Below are positions 36,588 to 45,272 of a DNA stretch of 64,000 nucleotides, in pieces (the stretch's first letter is position 1; every line of letters starts with the position of its first letter). A model generated the notes under the pieces. It was not told the DNA's origin, did no database searches, and was given only the letters and a program-made list of their open reading frames with translations. The DNA lies in contig NZ_JBHTDN010000003.1 in assembly GCF_042666505.1 (NCBI RefSeq), positions 372,001 through 436,000 on the forward strand, given 5' to 3'. Source of the stretch: Parapedobacter sp042666505 (lineage in GTDB: Bacteria; Bacteroidota; Bacteroidia; Sphingobacteriales; Sphingobacteriaceae). Made by a program: the position numbers and the translations under genes.

Positions 36588-38435
36588 ATGAAATTTCAAA
36601 ATAAATTAGTATATAGTATTTGCATCGCTGGCTTATTGCTGGCTGGATGCAACAAAGAGGTGTTGGACCGCCCGCCATTGACCGAACCGGTCGACGATAA
36701 TTTCTGGCGGAATGAAACCGATGTCCGCCTGTTTGCCAATGGCTTCTATTCGCAGTATTTTGTGGGCTATAACAGTGCATGGGGTGTCGATTATACACCG
36801 GTGCGGGGTTATACCTTTTCGGATGATGTAACGAGCCGCAACGTGCAAACGCATTTTGAAAACAGTGTGCCAGCAAGCCGAGCGCAAACCGCCGAAACCG
36901 GAGCGAACGCGTTGTGGCTAACCCAATATGCTGGTCCGTCGTGGAATTTTTCATGGGTGCGCAAAGCGAATATTTTTATTGACCGGCTGGAGAATATTGC
37001 ACAAGCCAATTTAGAGGCCGATACCTATAACCACTGGATGGCGGTGGCTCGTTTCTTCCGGGGGTTCGAATACAGTCGTTTGGTGAGTGTGTTTGGCGAT
37101 GTGCCCTATTACGATCATGTGGTAGCTGATGATGCGTGGGATGAACTATATAAAGACCGTGACGATCGTGGCGTGGTGATGGACGGGGTGTACGACGATT
37201 TCAGGTTCGTGATGGACAACATGCGAACCAATGACGGCAAACAAATGTTAAACAAGTATATCGCCGCCGCGTTTATCTCCCGTCTTATGCTGTTTGAGGG
37301 TACGTTCCAGCATTATCATGGGCTGGATGCCGAACGGGCGAAGAAATACCTTGAATTTGCCGTTGAGGCTGCAGCGTTTGCAATGAGCGGTCCCTATTCG
37401 TTTGAAAGCGATTTCAAGCGCCTTTTCGCTTCGGAGAGCTTAGATGGCAACCCGGAAGTGTTGATGTGGCGGACGTATGATGCCGCATTGGGAGTTACCC
37501 ATCACATCGGATCGTACAACAACGGAACGGAAGGACAACCGGCAGGCGCGAACCTCGAGTTTGTGAAGTCATTTATCTGTAACGACGGCCAGGTATGGCA
37601 GCACTCAACAGTAGCTGATGCATCTAGCTTTTCGATAACTGACCTAGCGGTAACACGTGATCCCCGTTTTGAAGCGACCATATATGAAGATCCCCGCCCT
37701 GCGTCGGCTTCGTTATTCTACACCTATAAATTTGCCTCGCGTGAGGCCATGACCTATATTGGGCGAAGTTATCCGCCTGCTTGGGGAAGCAACACCAACA
37801 CCAACGATGCGCCGGTGATGCGACTGGCTGAACCTGTACTGAACTGGATTGAGGCCAAGGCGGTATTGGCCGAGTTCTTCGGCGGCCCTGCAGTAACGCA
37901 AGCCGACCTTGACGCGTCCATCAATGCGATTCGTGATCGGCCGTTGGATGAAGCGGCTATTGCAAAAGGTGTACAAAAAACGGCTCCTTTGATGCTTGCC
38001 GCCCTACCGGATGATCCCGATCGTGATGCCGACGTGTCGGCACTGATATGGGAAATCCGCCGCGAACGACGCATGGAGTTTTTCTATGAGCATACGCGGT
38101 TGCTGGATATCAAACGGTGGAAGAAAATTGAGTATATGGATTTTGATACCGATCCCGATTATTTCCTTGGCCCGTGGATTAATGTGCAAGAGGACGTGCC
38201 GGTTTTTCTGGCGGAAAGCTATGAGGGGGTTTTAAAGGTCAAAAAGCAGGATGGTACGGTTGTGACTTATGACGGCTCCAATGCGGCTGATATGGTTGGA
38301 TTCTACATGATTGAAAATGCGGCTAATCGCAATGAGTTCGGAGATGAGGTATATATGGCTCCGGTGGGCCAGTCCCAGATCATCGATTACCAAGAACGGG
38401 GTTATACCTTATCGCAAACACCGGGATGGCAGTAA
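36588..38435 (+). CDS. SusD/RagB-family surface lipoprotein
   Basis: 615 residues; lipobox LLLAGC then NKEVLDRPPLTEPVDDNFWRN, the typical RagB/SusD start. TPR-type helices (WMAVARFFRGFEYSRLVSVFGD) and the C-terminal IRRERRMEFFYEHTRLLDIKRW helix, ending SQTPGW. Partner of the SusC 10 nt upstream; next gene begins 24 nt downstream. Binds the substrate of the NamZ locus at the cell surface. Confidence 0.92.
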   Translation: MKFQNKLVYSICIAGLLLAGCNKEVLDRPPLTEPVDDNFWRNETDVRLFANGFYSQYFVGYNSAWGVDYTPVRGYTFSDDVTSRNVQTHFENSVPASRAQTAETGANALWLTQYAGPSWNFSWVRKANIFIDRLENIAQANLEADTYNHWMAVARFFRGFEYSRLVSVFGDVPYYDHVVADDAWDELYKDRDDRGVVMDGVYDDFRFVMDNMRTNDGKQMLNKYIAAAFISRLMLFEGTFQHYHGLDAERAKKYLEFAVEAAAFAMSGPYSFESDFKRLFASESLDGNPEVLMWRTYDAALGVTHHIGSYNNGTEGQPAGANLEFVKSFICNDGQVWQHSTVADASSFSITDLAVTRDPRFEATIYEDPRPASASLFYTYKFASREAMTYIGRSYPPAWGSNTNTNDAPVMRLAEPVLNWIEAKAVLAEFFGGPAVTQADLDASINAIRDRPLDEAAIAKGVQKTAPLMLAALPDDPDRDADVSALIWEIRRERRMEFFYEHTRLLDIKRWKKIEYMDFDTDPDYFLGPWINVQEDVPVFLAESYEGVLKVKKQDGTVVTYDGSNAADMVGFYMIENAANRNEFGDEVYMAPVGQSQIIDYQERGYTLSQTPGWQ

Positions 38436-38459
38436 ATTTTTGAATGACTGCACGGCATA

Positions 38460-41400
38460 ATGGATAACATTCAGTTTCATTACCTATTAAAACAGATCGG
38501 GCTATTGAAGGGATTGGTGCTGCTGACAATGCTTACGGCCACAGCCCAACCCTTCCAATTCGCCCACGTGACAGACACCCATATCGGAGGCGCCACAGGT
38601 GCGGAAGACCTGAGGCGTACGGTAGCCGACATCAATGCGAATCCGAACCTGGATTTCGTGATTTTATCGGGCGATGTGACCGAGTTTGGTTCCGATGATG
38701 AGCTGCGGCTCGCCAAGCAAATTTTAGACAGCTTGCGCATCCCGTGGTATGTCATCCCTGGCAACCACGATACCAATTGGTCGGAAAGTGGGGGGAATAG
38801 CTTCCGTAAAGTATTTGGCGGAGAAACGTTTGCGTTTATGCACAAGGGTTACTTTTTCGTGGGTACCAATTCAGGCCCGAATATGCGGATGAGCCCCGGG
38901 CAGGTGCCCCGCGAAAACCTGGTGTGGATGGATTCCCTGTTCGCGGCGCATCGGGATAAGGACATACCCCTCATCTATGTCAACCATTATCCGCAGGATT
39001 CCTCGTTAAATAATTGGTTCGAGGCGATCGACCGCGTGAAACAGCGCAACGTGCAGCTCTTTTTCTGTGGTCACGGCCACCAAAATAAGCAATATGACTT
39101 CGAGGGTATCCCCAGCATCATGGGGCGCTCCAACCTACGGGCAAAAGATAGCGTTGGGGGCTATAACATTGTATCCATCGCCGATAGCCAGGCCGTGTAT
39201 CAAGAGCGTAATCCAACAGTAGGCACCAAGGAGCCGTGGGCTATCATCCCGCTGCGCAATCACAACTTTGCGAATGAACATAAGCTGTACAACCGGCCGG
39301 ATTATTCGACGAATACCCGGCACGCTGCGGTGCGCGAAATATGGTCCTTTCAGGATGAGAGCGATATCGGGGCGGCGTTGGCGACCTACAAGCAGCTAAT
39401 CGTCACGGCCAATACAGCCGGGCAGGTTTATGCATTAGATGCACAGACAGGCCGGAAGGTGTGGACTTTCCAAACAGGTGGGAAAGTGTATTCCACGCCG
39501 GCGGTCTGGAAACGTTATGTCGTGGTTGGCTCTGCCGATGGCCATATTTACTGCCTAAGCGCCAAAACGGGTGAGCTGCTGTGGAAGCATGCCACTGAAA
39601 AGGCCGTGTTGGGCTCACCGTTGGCATACAAAGGAGTGGCCTACATCGGGGCATCCGATGGCAAGTTCCGGGCGCTCGATATCGAGTCGGGTCGCCTACG
39701 CTGGTCGTTCGATGACGTGAAGGGTTATGTTTCCGGCAAACCGCTGTTATATGAGCAAACGTTATATTTCGGCTCCTGGGGCAACGGCTTCTATGCGCTC
39801 GATCCGACCGACGGCCGGTTGAAATGGGAATGGTCCAACGGTGCGTCCAACCGGATGCTATCGCCCGCGGCCTGTTATCCCGTTGGCGCAAATGGCAGGG
39901 TGTTCATCGTGGCTCCCGACCGATATATGACGGCATTGGATGCCCGAAGTGGTGCCGAAATCTGGCGCAAGAAGGTTGACAGCATACGTGTACGGGAGTC
40001 GATGGGACTAGCCGAGGACGGTAGGCTTGTGTATGTCAAAACAATGGATGGTCAGGTGCTGGGCGTATCGACGACAGCAGATAGTATGCGGATCGATTGG
40101 ACAGCGAAGTTGCAGTTGCCCTATGAATTAGCGCCTTCGGCGATCTCAGCGGCAGAAGGCTCGGTGTTCGTGCCCAGCCATTCGGGGCTGGTGACCGGTC
40201 TTGATGCCGCCAGTGGCGACGTCGCTTGGCAGTATAAACTAGCTAATGCGATGGTGAACCCGATGCTGCCATTAAACGGACAGCGACTGGTGGCCAGCAC
40301 AATGGATGGAAAGGTGGTTTGCCTGGCATACGGCGATGCGGAAAAGCGTTCCTGGATTCGCATTAATCAACTCGGCTATACGCCGGAAGGGATCAAAGTG
40401 GCCGTTTTAGGCAGCAAAGGTGTCAAGCGGGTGAATAGGTTTGCATTGGTGAAGAGCGAAACCGGCGAATCGGTGTTTAGGGGAAAAGCGGGTAAGAATT
40501 TCGGTGCCTATGGCCCGTTTCAATCGTCCTACCGATTGGATTTCTCTGCTTTTGTGGATACCGGAACCTATTACCTGGAAGTCGATGGTACCCGTTCTCC
40601 GCAATTCCGGATTGCCGGTGACGTCTACGAGGGTACAGCAGATTTTGCGTTGCGCTACATGCGCCAACAGCGTACCTTATTCAATCCGTTTTTGAAAGAC
40701 AGCTGTCATACCCACGACGGGTTTACGTTGTATGGGGCCGCAGCGGGTTTACCGGATAGCACCCGGATCGATGTGGGCGGTGGTTGGCACGACGCGTCCG
40801 ATTACCTGCAGTATTCAACGACTTCGGCCAACGCGACATACCATTTGTTGGCTGCATACCGCGATTTCCCGGCAATTTTCGGCGATGACAAGCAAGCCAA
40901 CGGCCTGGCAGGGAGCAACGGTGTAGCCGATGTGCTCGACGAGGCCAGATGGGGACTGGACTGGCTGCTGAAAATGCATCCCGAGCCGCACCTGCTTTTC
41001 AATCAGATCGCAGATGATCGTGATCATGCTGGAATGCGGATGCCGGGGGAAGATGATTTTTACGGCAGGGGTTTCGAGCGGCCGGTTTATTTTGTCAGCG
41101 GTGAACCGCAGCAACGGGGAAAGTTCATGAATAACACCACGGGAACGAGCTCGACGGCGGCCAAGTTCACCAGCGCTTTCAACTTGGGGAGTACGCTCTT
41201 CAAAAACCTGGATGCGGGTTATGCACAGCGGTTGCGGGAGAAAGCGATCACGGCATACGATTTTGCCAAACGGAAGCCCGGTGTTGTGCAGACGGCTTCG
41301 GTGAAATCGCCCTACATCTATGCGGAAGACAATTGGGTGGACGATATGGAATTGGCCGCTGCGACCTTGGGATACGTGACCGGTGACGGTGCATTTTTGC

Positions 41401-42080
41401 GTGAAGCGTTGGATTATGCCAGGCGGGAAACCGTGACACCCTGGATGCAGAATGATACCGCCGCTCATTACCAGTGGTATCCCTTTATCAATCTCGGTCA
41501 CCGGGAATTGGCCCGACAGCTGACGGGCGAAAGGCGCGATGAAATCATCGCCTATTATAAAAAAGGAATTGAACAGGTATGGGCACGAGCCGGAGAGAAT
41601 GCATTTTACCGTGGGGTGCCTTTCATTTGGTGCAGCAATAACCTCACGGTGTCGTTTGCCATCCAATGCCTGTGGTATTACGAATTGACCGGCGACAACA
41701 CGTACGGCCAATTGGCGCAAGCCAATTTCGACTGGCTGTTTGGCTGCAATCCATGGGGTACAAGCATGGTGTATGGCTTGCCGACAGGGGGCGATACGCC
41801 TACCGATCCGCATTCGGCATTTACCCACTTGGCAGGTTTTCCGATTGACGGCGGCTTGGTGGATGGCCCCGTGTACGGTAGCATTTTCAACAACCTGATT
41901 GGCATCCGGTTGACTAAGCCCGATGCGCATGCACCCTTCCAATCGGATTTGGCGGTATACCATGACGATTACGGAGACTACAGCACAAACGAACCGACGA
42001 TGGATGGTACCGCCTCATTGATTTATTTGTTGGCGGCAAAAACGCAGGAGTCACGGGAGGTGACTCGACCAAAAAAGTAG
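38460..42080 (+). CDS. Metallophosphoesterase + PQQ beta-propeller + GH9 fusion
   Basis: 1206 residues with an N-terminal signal segment (about 11-30). Part 1 (about 32-250): calcineurin-like phosphoesterase with D39-T-H41, GD 71-72, GNHD 101-104, VNHYP and GHGH. Part 2 (about 285-620): BamB/quinoprotein-like repeats of the type VYALDAQTGRKVWTF, roughly seven. Part 3 (about 632-720): GH9-associated Ig-like domain starting WIRINQLGYTPEG. Part 4 (about 735-1195): GH9 catalytic domain with WHDASDY (D778, D781) and acid E1178 in TNEPTMD. All active sites appear intact. GH9 enzymes are endo/exo-beta-glucanases or glucosaminidases. The TAG stop overlaps the start of the next gene and is preceded by a possible -1 frameshift signal. 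Confidence 0.85.
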   Translation: MDNIQFHYLLKQIGLLKGLVLLTMLTATAQPFQFAHVTDTHIGGATGAEDLRRTVADINANPNLDFVILSGDVTEFGSDDELRLAKQILDSLRIPWYVIPGNHDTNWSESGGNSFRKVFGGETFAFMHKGYFFVGTNSGPNMRMSPGQVPRENLVWMDSLFAAHRDKDIPLIYVNHYPQDSSLNNWFEAIDRVKQRNVQLFFCGHGHQNKQYDFEGIPSIMGRSNLRAKDSVGGYNIVSIADSQAVYQERNPTVGTKEPWAIIPLRNHNFANEHKLYNRPDYSTNTRHAAVREIWSFQDESDIGAALATYKQLIVTANTAGQVYALDAQTGRKVWTFQTGGKVYSTPAVWKRYVVVGSADGHIYCLSAKTGELLWKHATEKAVLGSPLAYKGVAYIGASDGKFRALDIESGRLRWSFDDVKGYVSGKPLLYEQTLYFGSWGNGFYALDPTDGRLKWEWSNGASNRMLSPAACYPVGANGRVFIVAPDRYMTALDARSGAEIWRKKVDSIRVRESMGLAEDGRLVYVKTMDGQVLGVSTTADSMRIDWTAKLQLPYELAPSAISAAEGSVFVPSHSGLVTGLDAASGDVAWQYKLANAMVNPMLPLNGQRLVASTMDGKVVCLAYGDAEKRSWIRINQLGYTPEGIKVAVLGSKGVKRVNRFALVKSETGESVFRGKAGKNFGAYGPFQSSYRLDFSAFVDTGTYYLEVDGTRSPQFRIAGDVYEGTADFALRYMRQQRTLFNPFLKDSCHTHDGFTLYGAAAGLPDSTRIDVGGGWHDASDYLQYSTTSANATYHLLAAYRDFPAIFGDDKQANGLAGSNGVADVLDEARWGLDWLLKMHPEPHLLFNQIADDRDHAGMRMPGEDDFYGRGFERPVYFVSGEPQQRGKFMNNTTGTSSTAAKFTSAFNLGSTLFKNLDAGYAQRLREKAITAYDFAKRKPGVVQTASVKSPYIYAEDNWVDDMELAAATLGYVTGDGAFLREALDYARRETVTPWMQNDTAAHYQWYPFINLGHRELARQLTGERRDEIIAYYKKGIEQVWARAGENAFYRGVPFIWCSNNLTVSFAIQCLWYYELTGDNTYGQLAQANFDWLFGCNPWGTSMVYGLPTGGDTPTDPHSAFTHLAGFPIDGGLVDGPVYGSIFNNLIGIRLTKPDAHAPFQSDLAVYHDDYGDYSTNEPTMDGTASLIYLLAAKTQESREVTRPKK

Positions 42081-42118
42081 TGTACGATACGTATGGGGGT
42101 ATCATCCGGGGTGATACC
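42055..42118 (+). other. Candidate programmed -1 frameshift site (dnaX-like)
   Basis: GGGAGG at 42055-42060 is followed after 10 nt by the heptamer A AAA AAG at 42071-42077, placed with the phasing required for tandem slippage, then directly by the in-frame TAG 42078-42080. A -1 shift moves ribosomes into the deacetylase frame (GTA GTG TAC ...). A hairpin with 7-bp arms (42098-42104 and 42112-42118, GGTATCA/TGATACC) lies 20 nt downstream. The same order and 10-nt spacing of SD-like element and A AAA AAG occur in E. coli dnaX. Functional status is untested, and SD pairing is generally weak in Bacteroidota. Confidence 0.45.
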
Positions 42119-42781
42119 ACGCAGCGTAATATGGCACTGGTGTTTACAGCGGATGAATATGGGGAGGGAGCCTCATTTATTTTGGATGCATTGCATGACC
42201 GCGGGATCAGGGGGTCTTTTTTCCTGACGGGAAATTTCCTTCGCGGGCCAGGTAATGCGGAGACCGTTAAACGGTTGGTGGCCGATGGTCATTATATCGG
42301 GCCGCATTCCGACCAACACTTGCTTTATTGCGATTGGGGAAAGCGGGACAGCTTGCTGATAAGCAAGGCGGTCTTTGACCAGGATTTGAGCGCAAATTAC
42401 GCCGCGATGGCAGAGAGGGGAATTGATACATCGGAAGCGTCGTTTTTCATACCTCCCTATGAATGGTACAATCGCCGAATCGTGGAATGGGCGGCCGAAC
42501 GGGGTGTGCAATTGGTTAATTTTACGCCAGGTTTGGGTACGGCGGCAGATTATACTTATCCCGAGATGGGCGCTAGATATGTTGATTCGCAGCAGCTCTA
42601 TGACCAGGTGCTGGCTTACGAAGCACAGTCGCCAAACGGACTAAATGGCGTTGTATTATTGATCCATTTAGGAACAGATCCAAAAAGGATCGATAAATTT
42701 TACCATCGGTTGCCCGAATTAATTGAGGCATTGATCATAAAAGGGTATAAGTTTGAACGGATAGATAAATTATTTCGGTAA
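42080..42781 (+). CDS. NodB-type polysaccharide deacetylase, without own signal peptide
   Basis: 233 residues if started at GTG 42080, which shares one base with the preceding TAG (TAGTG). NodB homology: LVFTADEYGEG, GSFFLTGNFL, DGHYIGPHSDQHLLYCDW and the FIPPYEWYN and LLIHLGTD segments. The expected metal site D-E and H-x-x-x-H (HSDQH) is visible. No signal peptide, though every neighbour acting on the polymer is exported. The opening YDTYGGIIRGDTT looks like an internal linker rather than a protein start, which suggests that the domain is normally joined to the GH9 protein, either by -1 frameshifting or in relatives by direct fusion. Removes acetyl groups from amino sugars. Confidence 0.75.
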   Translation: MYDTYGGIIRGDTTQRNMALVFTADEYGEGASFILDALHDRGIRGSFFLTGNFLRGPGNAETVKRLVADGHYIGPHSDQHLLYCDWGKRDSLLISKAVFDQDLSANYAAMAERGIDTSEASFFIPPYEWYNRRIVEWAAERGVQLVNFTPGLGTAADYTYPEMGARYVDSQQLYDQVLAYEAQSPNGLNGVVLLIHLGTDPKRIDKFYHRLPELIEALIIKGYKFERIDKLFR

Positions 42782-42888
42782 TTTCTAATCGTTTTTCCGT
42801 TACTTTATCAACATTTTGGTTTGTCGGGGAATGGCGATTTCAGCGGCTACCAACCACCAAAACAGTAAATACAACAACGAGAGCGAGA

Positions 42889-43707
42889 ATGACAAATATT
42901 ACGGAGAAAGAATCGAATTACGAGAATTTGGACAAGATGTCTGTGGGTGAGTTACTGGTAAATATTAATAACGAAGATCAAACTGTCGCCGGTGCAGTGC
43001 AGAAGGCTATTCCTCAGATCGAGCGGTTAATCGAGGCGACCGTATCGTCGATGAAGAAAGGCGGCCGACTATTTTATGTGGGTGCCGGAACAAGCGGCCG
43101 CTTGGGGATTCTGGATGCTTCGGAGTGTCCGCCCACGTTCGGTGTTCCGTACGATTGGATTATCGGTATCATTGCTGGCGGCGATACGGCCATCCGAAAG
43201 GCTGTAGAATTTGCAGAGGACGATGAGGAGCAAGCTTGGATTGACTTACAGGAATATGGTATCAATAAGAAGGATGTGGTTATCGGTATTGCTGCGTCGG
43301 GCGGCACACCTTATGTGAAGGGTGCGCTGCAGGCGGCCAATGCCGTAGGATTAGTGACCGGATGCATTGTCTGCAATGCAAATACCGTTATTGCCGCGGA
43401 AGCAACGTATCCCATCGAGGTTATCGTGGGGCCCGAGTTTGTCACGGGCTCTACACGCATGAAAGCGGGTACGGCGCAGAAATTGGTGCTGAACATGATC
43501 AGCACCTCCGTAATGATCCAATTAGGACGGGTTAAAGGAAATAAGATGGTAGATATGCAATTGACCAATAACAAGTTGTTCAGTAGGGGTATCCGGATTA
43601 TCATGGAGGAAACCGGCATCGACGCTCAATTGGCCTCGGATCTATTGGAAAAACACGGCAGCGTACGTAAAGCCATCGAACATTCTCGTGTAGCCGATCA
43701 TGATTAG
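42889..43707 (+). CDS. murQ: N-acetylmuramic acid 6-phosphate etherase
   Basis: 272 residues, cytoplasmic SIS-fold enzyme. Family signatures: FYVGAGTSGRLGILDASECPP type segment with the catalytic glutamate E79, GIIAGGDTAI, VIGIAASGGTPYV, TGSTRMKAGTAQKL and KGNKMVDMQLTN. Cleaves the lactyl ether of MurNAc-6-phosphate to GlcNAc-6-phosphate and D-lactate. Length and motifs are normal. It follows the deacetylase after 107 nt and is 21 nt before the symporter. With NamZ upstream it marks the locus as a MurNAc catabolic one. No MurNAc kinase (MurK/AnmK type) or phosphotransferase is in the window. Confidence 0.95.
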   Translation: MTNITEKESNYENLDKMSVGELLVNINNEDQTVAGAVQKAIPQIERLIEATVSSMKKGGRLFYVGAGTSGRLGILDASECPPTFGVPYDWIIGIIAGGDTAIRKAVEFAEDDEEQAWIDLQEYGINKKDVVIGIAASGGTPYVKGALQAANAVGLVTGCIVCNANTVIAAEATYPIEVIVGPEFVTGSTRMKAGTAQKLVLNMISTSVMIQLGRVKGNKMVDMQLTNNKLFSRGIRIIMEETGIDAQLASDLLEKHGSVRKAIEHSRVADHD

Positions 43708-43728
43708 AACCCTAGCCATCCTTGCCAT

Positions 43729-45219
43729 ATGACGCCAGCTATCCTGCTTCTTTTCTTAGTTGTTTATTTTGCACTTTTACTGACTGTAGCCTACCTAACC
43801 TCACGTAAGTCGTCAGACAATGCTACATTTTTCGTGGCCAACCGGAGTGCTAAATGGTACATGGTGGCGTTCGGTATGATCGGTACGGCATTGTCGGGAG
43901 TCACATTCATCTCGGTACCGGGTGCCGTCGGAAATAGTGATTTCGGCTATTTCCAGTTCATTCTGGGCAATGCGGTTGGCTTTATCATCATTGCCTACGT
44001 GCTATTGCCGTTGTACTACCGGATGAACCTCACCTCCATCTACACCTACCTCGAGGAGCGCCTGGGGCATCGGAGCTATAAAACAGGTGCGATGATTTTC
44101 CTGGTGTCGCGCACGATCGGTTCCGCGTTCCGGCTCTATCTGGTGGCGATCATTTTGCAGTGGTTTATCTTCGATGCATGGAATATCCCCTTTGTGGTAA
44201 CCATTGCCCTGTGCCTGCTGCTCATCTGGCTGTATACCAATAAAGGTGGACTGAAAACCATCATCGTTACCGACATGATGCAGACCTTCTTTTTGGTATT
44301 GGCTGTTGTCCTGTCGATCTATTTCATGGCAGATAGCTTGGGATTGGGGCTTGTGGAGACGATTGAAACGGTGAAGGATAGTAGCTATTCTCAGATTTTC
44401 TTTTGGGAGGATGTACTGGGCAACCGGATCCATTTCTGGAAGCATTTTCTTGGCGGTATTTTCGTGACCGTGGCGATGACCGGACTGGACCAGGATCTGA
44501 TGCAGAAAAATCTGAGTATGAAGACGATCGGTGAGGCGCAGAAGAATATGCTGACATTCACAGGGATTTTTGTAGTCATTAACCTGTTTTTTCTGTCGGT
44601 TGGTGCATTGTTATATCTCTACGCAGAGCAGAACGGCATCGATATTGCGAGCTTGCCCACACCGGATTACCTGTATCCTGAAATTGCCCTTCATCACTTG
44701 GCCATCGTGCCAGGTATGGTATTTATGATGGGCCTTACTGCGGCAACATTTGCCACTACAGACTCGGCGTTGACAGCACTGACCACGTCGTTTTGTGTGG
44801 ATTTCCTGAATTTCAACAAAAAAGTAGACCCCAACGATCGCATGCTTGTAAAGACCCGTAATCGGGTACATTTTGCGTTTTCATTGCTCATGATGCTGGT
44901 GATTCTGGCATTCCGTGTCATTAACGACGACTCGGTGGTAAACGCCATATTTACGGCCGCCAGTTACACTTACGGCCCGTTGTTGGGGCTTTTTGCATTC
45001 GGTATCCTCACCAAGCGACCGGTTGCCGACAAGCTGGTTCCCTACATCTGTGTATTATCGCCCGTGCTGTGTTACCTGGTCAATACGTATTTCCTCGTTC
45101 CACACACGGCCTATGTCGTTGGCTTCGAATTGATCATTTATAATGGGGCGCTTACCTGGCTGCTGCTGTGGTGTACCTCTTTTCAAAATCATAAAGCCAA
45201 GCAACCGCTATCGAACTGA
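43729..45219 (+). CDS. Sodium:solute symporter (SSS family)
   Basis: 496 residues with about 13 hydrophobic segments. SSS-type features: N-terminal VVYFALLLTVAYLTSRKSSD followed by FFVANRSAKWYMVAFGMIG, and YTYLEERLGHRSYKTGA after TM3. Inner-membrane sodium-coupled transporter of sugars, sialic acid or related solutes. Immediately follows murQ (21 nt), so it is the natural candidate for MurNAc uptake across the inner membrane in this organism. Substrate is inferred from context only. Confidence 0.88.
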   Translation: MTPAILLLFLVVYFALLLTVAYLTSRKSSDNATFFVANRSAKWYMVAFGMIGTALSGVTFISVPGAVGNSDFGYFQFILGNAVGFIIIAYVLLPLYYRMNLTSIYTYLEERLGHRSYKTGAMIFLVSRTIGSAFRLYLVAIILQWFIFDAWNIPFVVTIALCLLLIWLYTNKGGLKTIIVTDMMQTFFLVLAVVLSIYFMADSLGLGLVETIETVKDSSYSQIFFWEDVLGNRIHFWKHFLGGIFVTVAMTGLDQDLMQKNLSMKTIGEAQKNMLTFTGIFVVINLFFLSVGALLYLYAEQNGIDIASLPTPDYLYPEIALHHLAIVPGMVFMMGLTAATFATTDSALTALTTSFCVDFLNFNKKVDPNDRMLVKTRNRVHFAFSLLMMLVILAFRVINDDSVVNAIFTAASYTYGPLLGLFAFGILTKRPVADKLVPYICVLSPVLCYLVNTYFLVPHTAYVVGFELIIYNGALTWLLLWCTSFQNHKAKQPLSN

Positions 45220-45221
45220 AA

Positions 45222-45264
45222 AATCCCCAAAATCACAACCACGGTCGGCTGGATTTTGGGGATT
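45222..45264. terminator. 13-bp perfect hairpin between convergent genes
   Basis: AATCCCCAAAATC at 45222-45234 and GATTTTGGGGATT at 45252-45264 are exact reverse complements, loop 17 nt. It begins 2 nt after the symporter stop and ends 8 nt before the stop of the convergent SusD gene, so it probably serves as a bidirectional terminator. Confidence 0.7.
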
Positions 45265-45272
45265 GGCTGGTT

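Noticed and set aside
40815..41963. 382-codon open frame on the minus strand inside the GH9 gene
   Set aside because: Antisense to a gene with clear catalytic motifs; its translation shows no domain, is rich in Arg/Pro/His in the way of shadow frames, and has no promoter or neighbour context.
42080..42781. Deacetylase as an independently started cytoplasmic enzyme from an ATG
   Set aside because: No ATG precedes the NodB core at a sensible position; only the overlapping GTG or frameshift entry explains the full domain.
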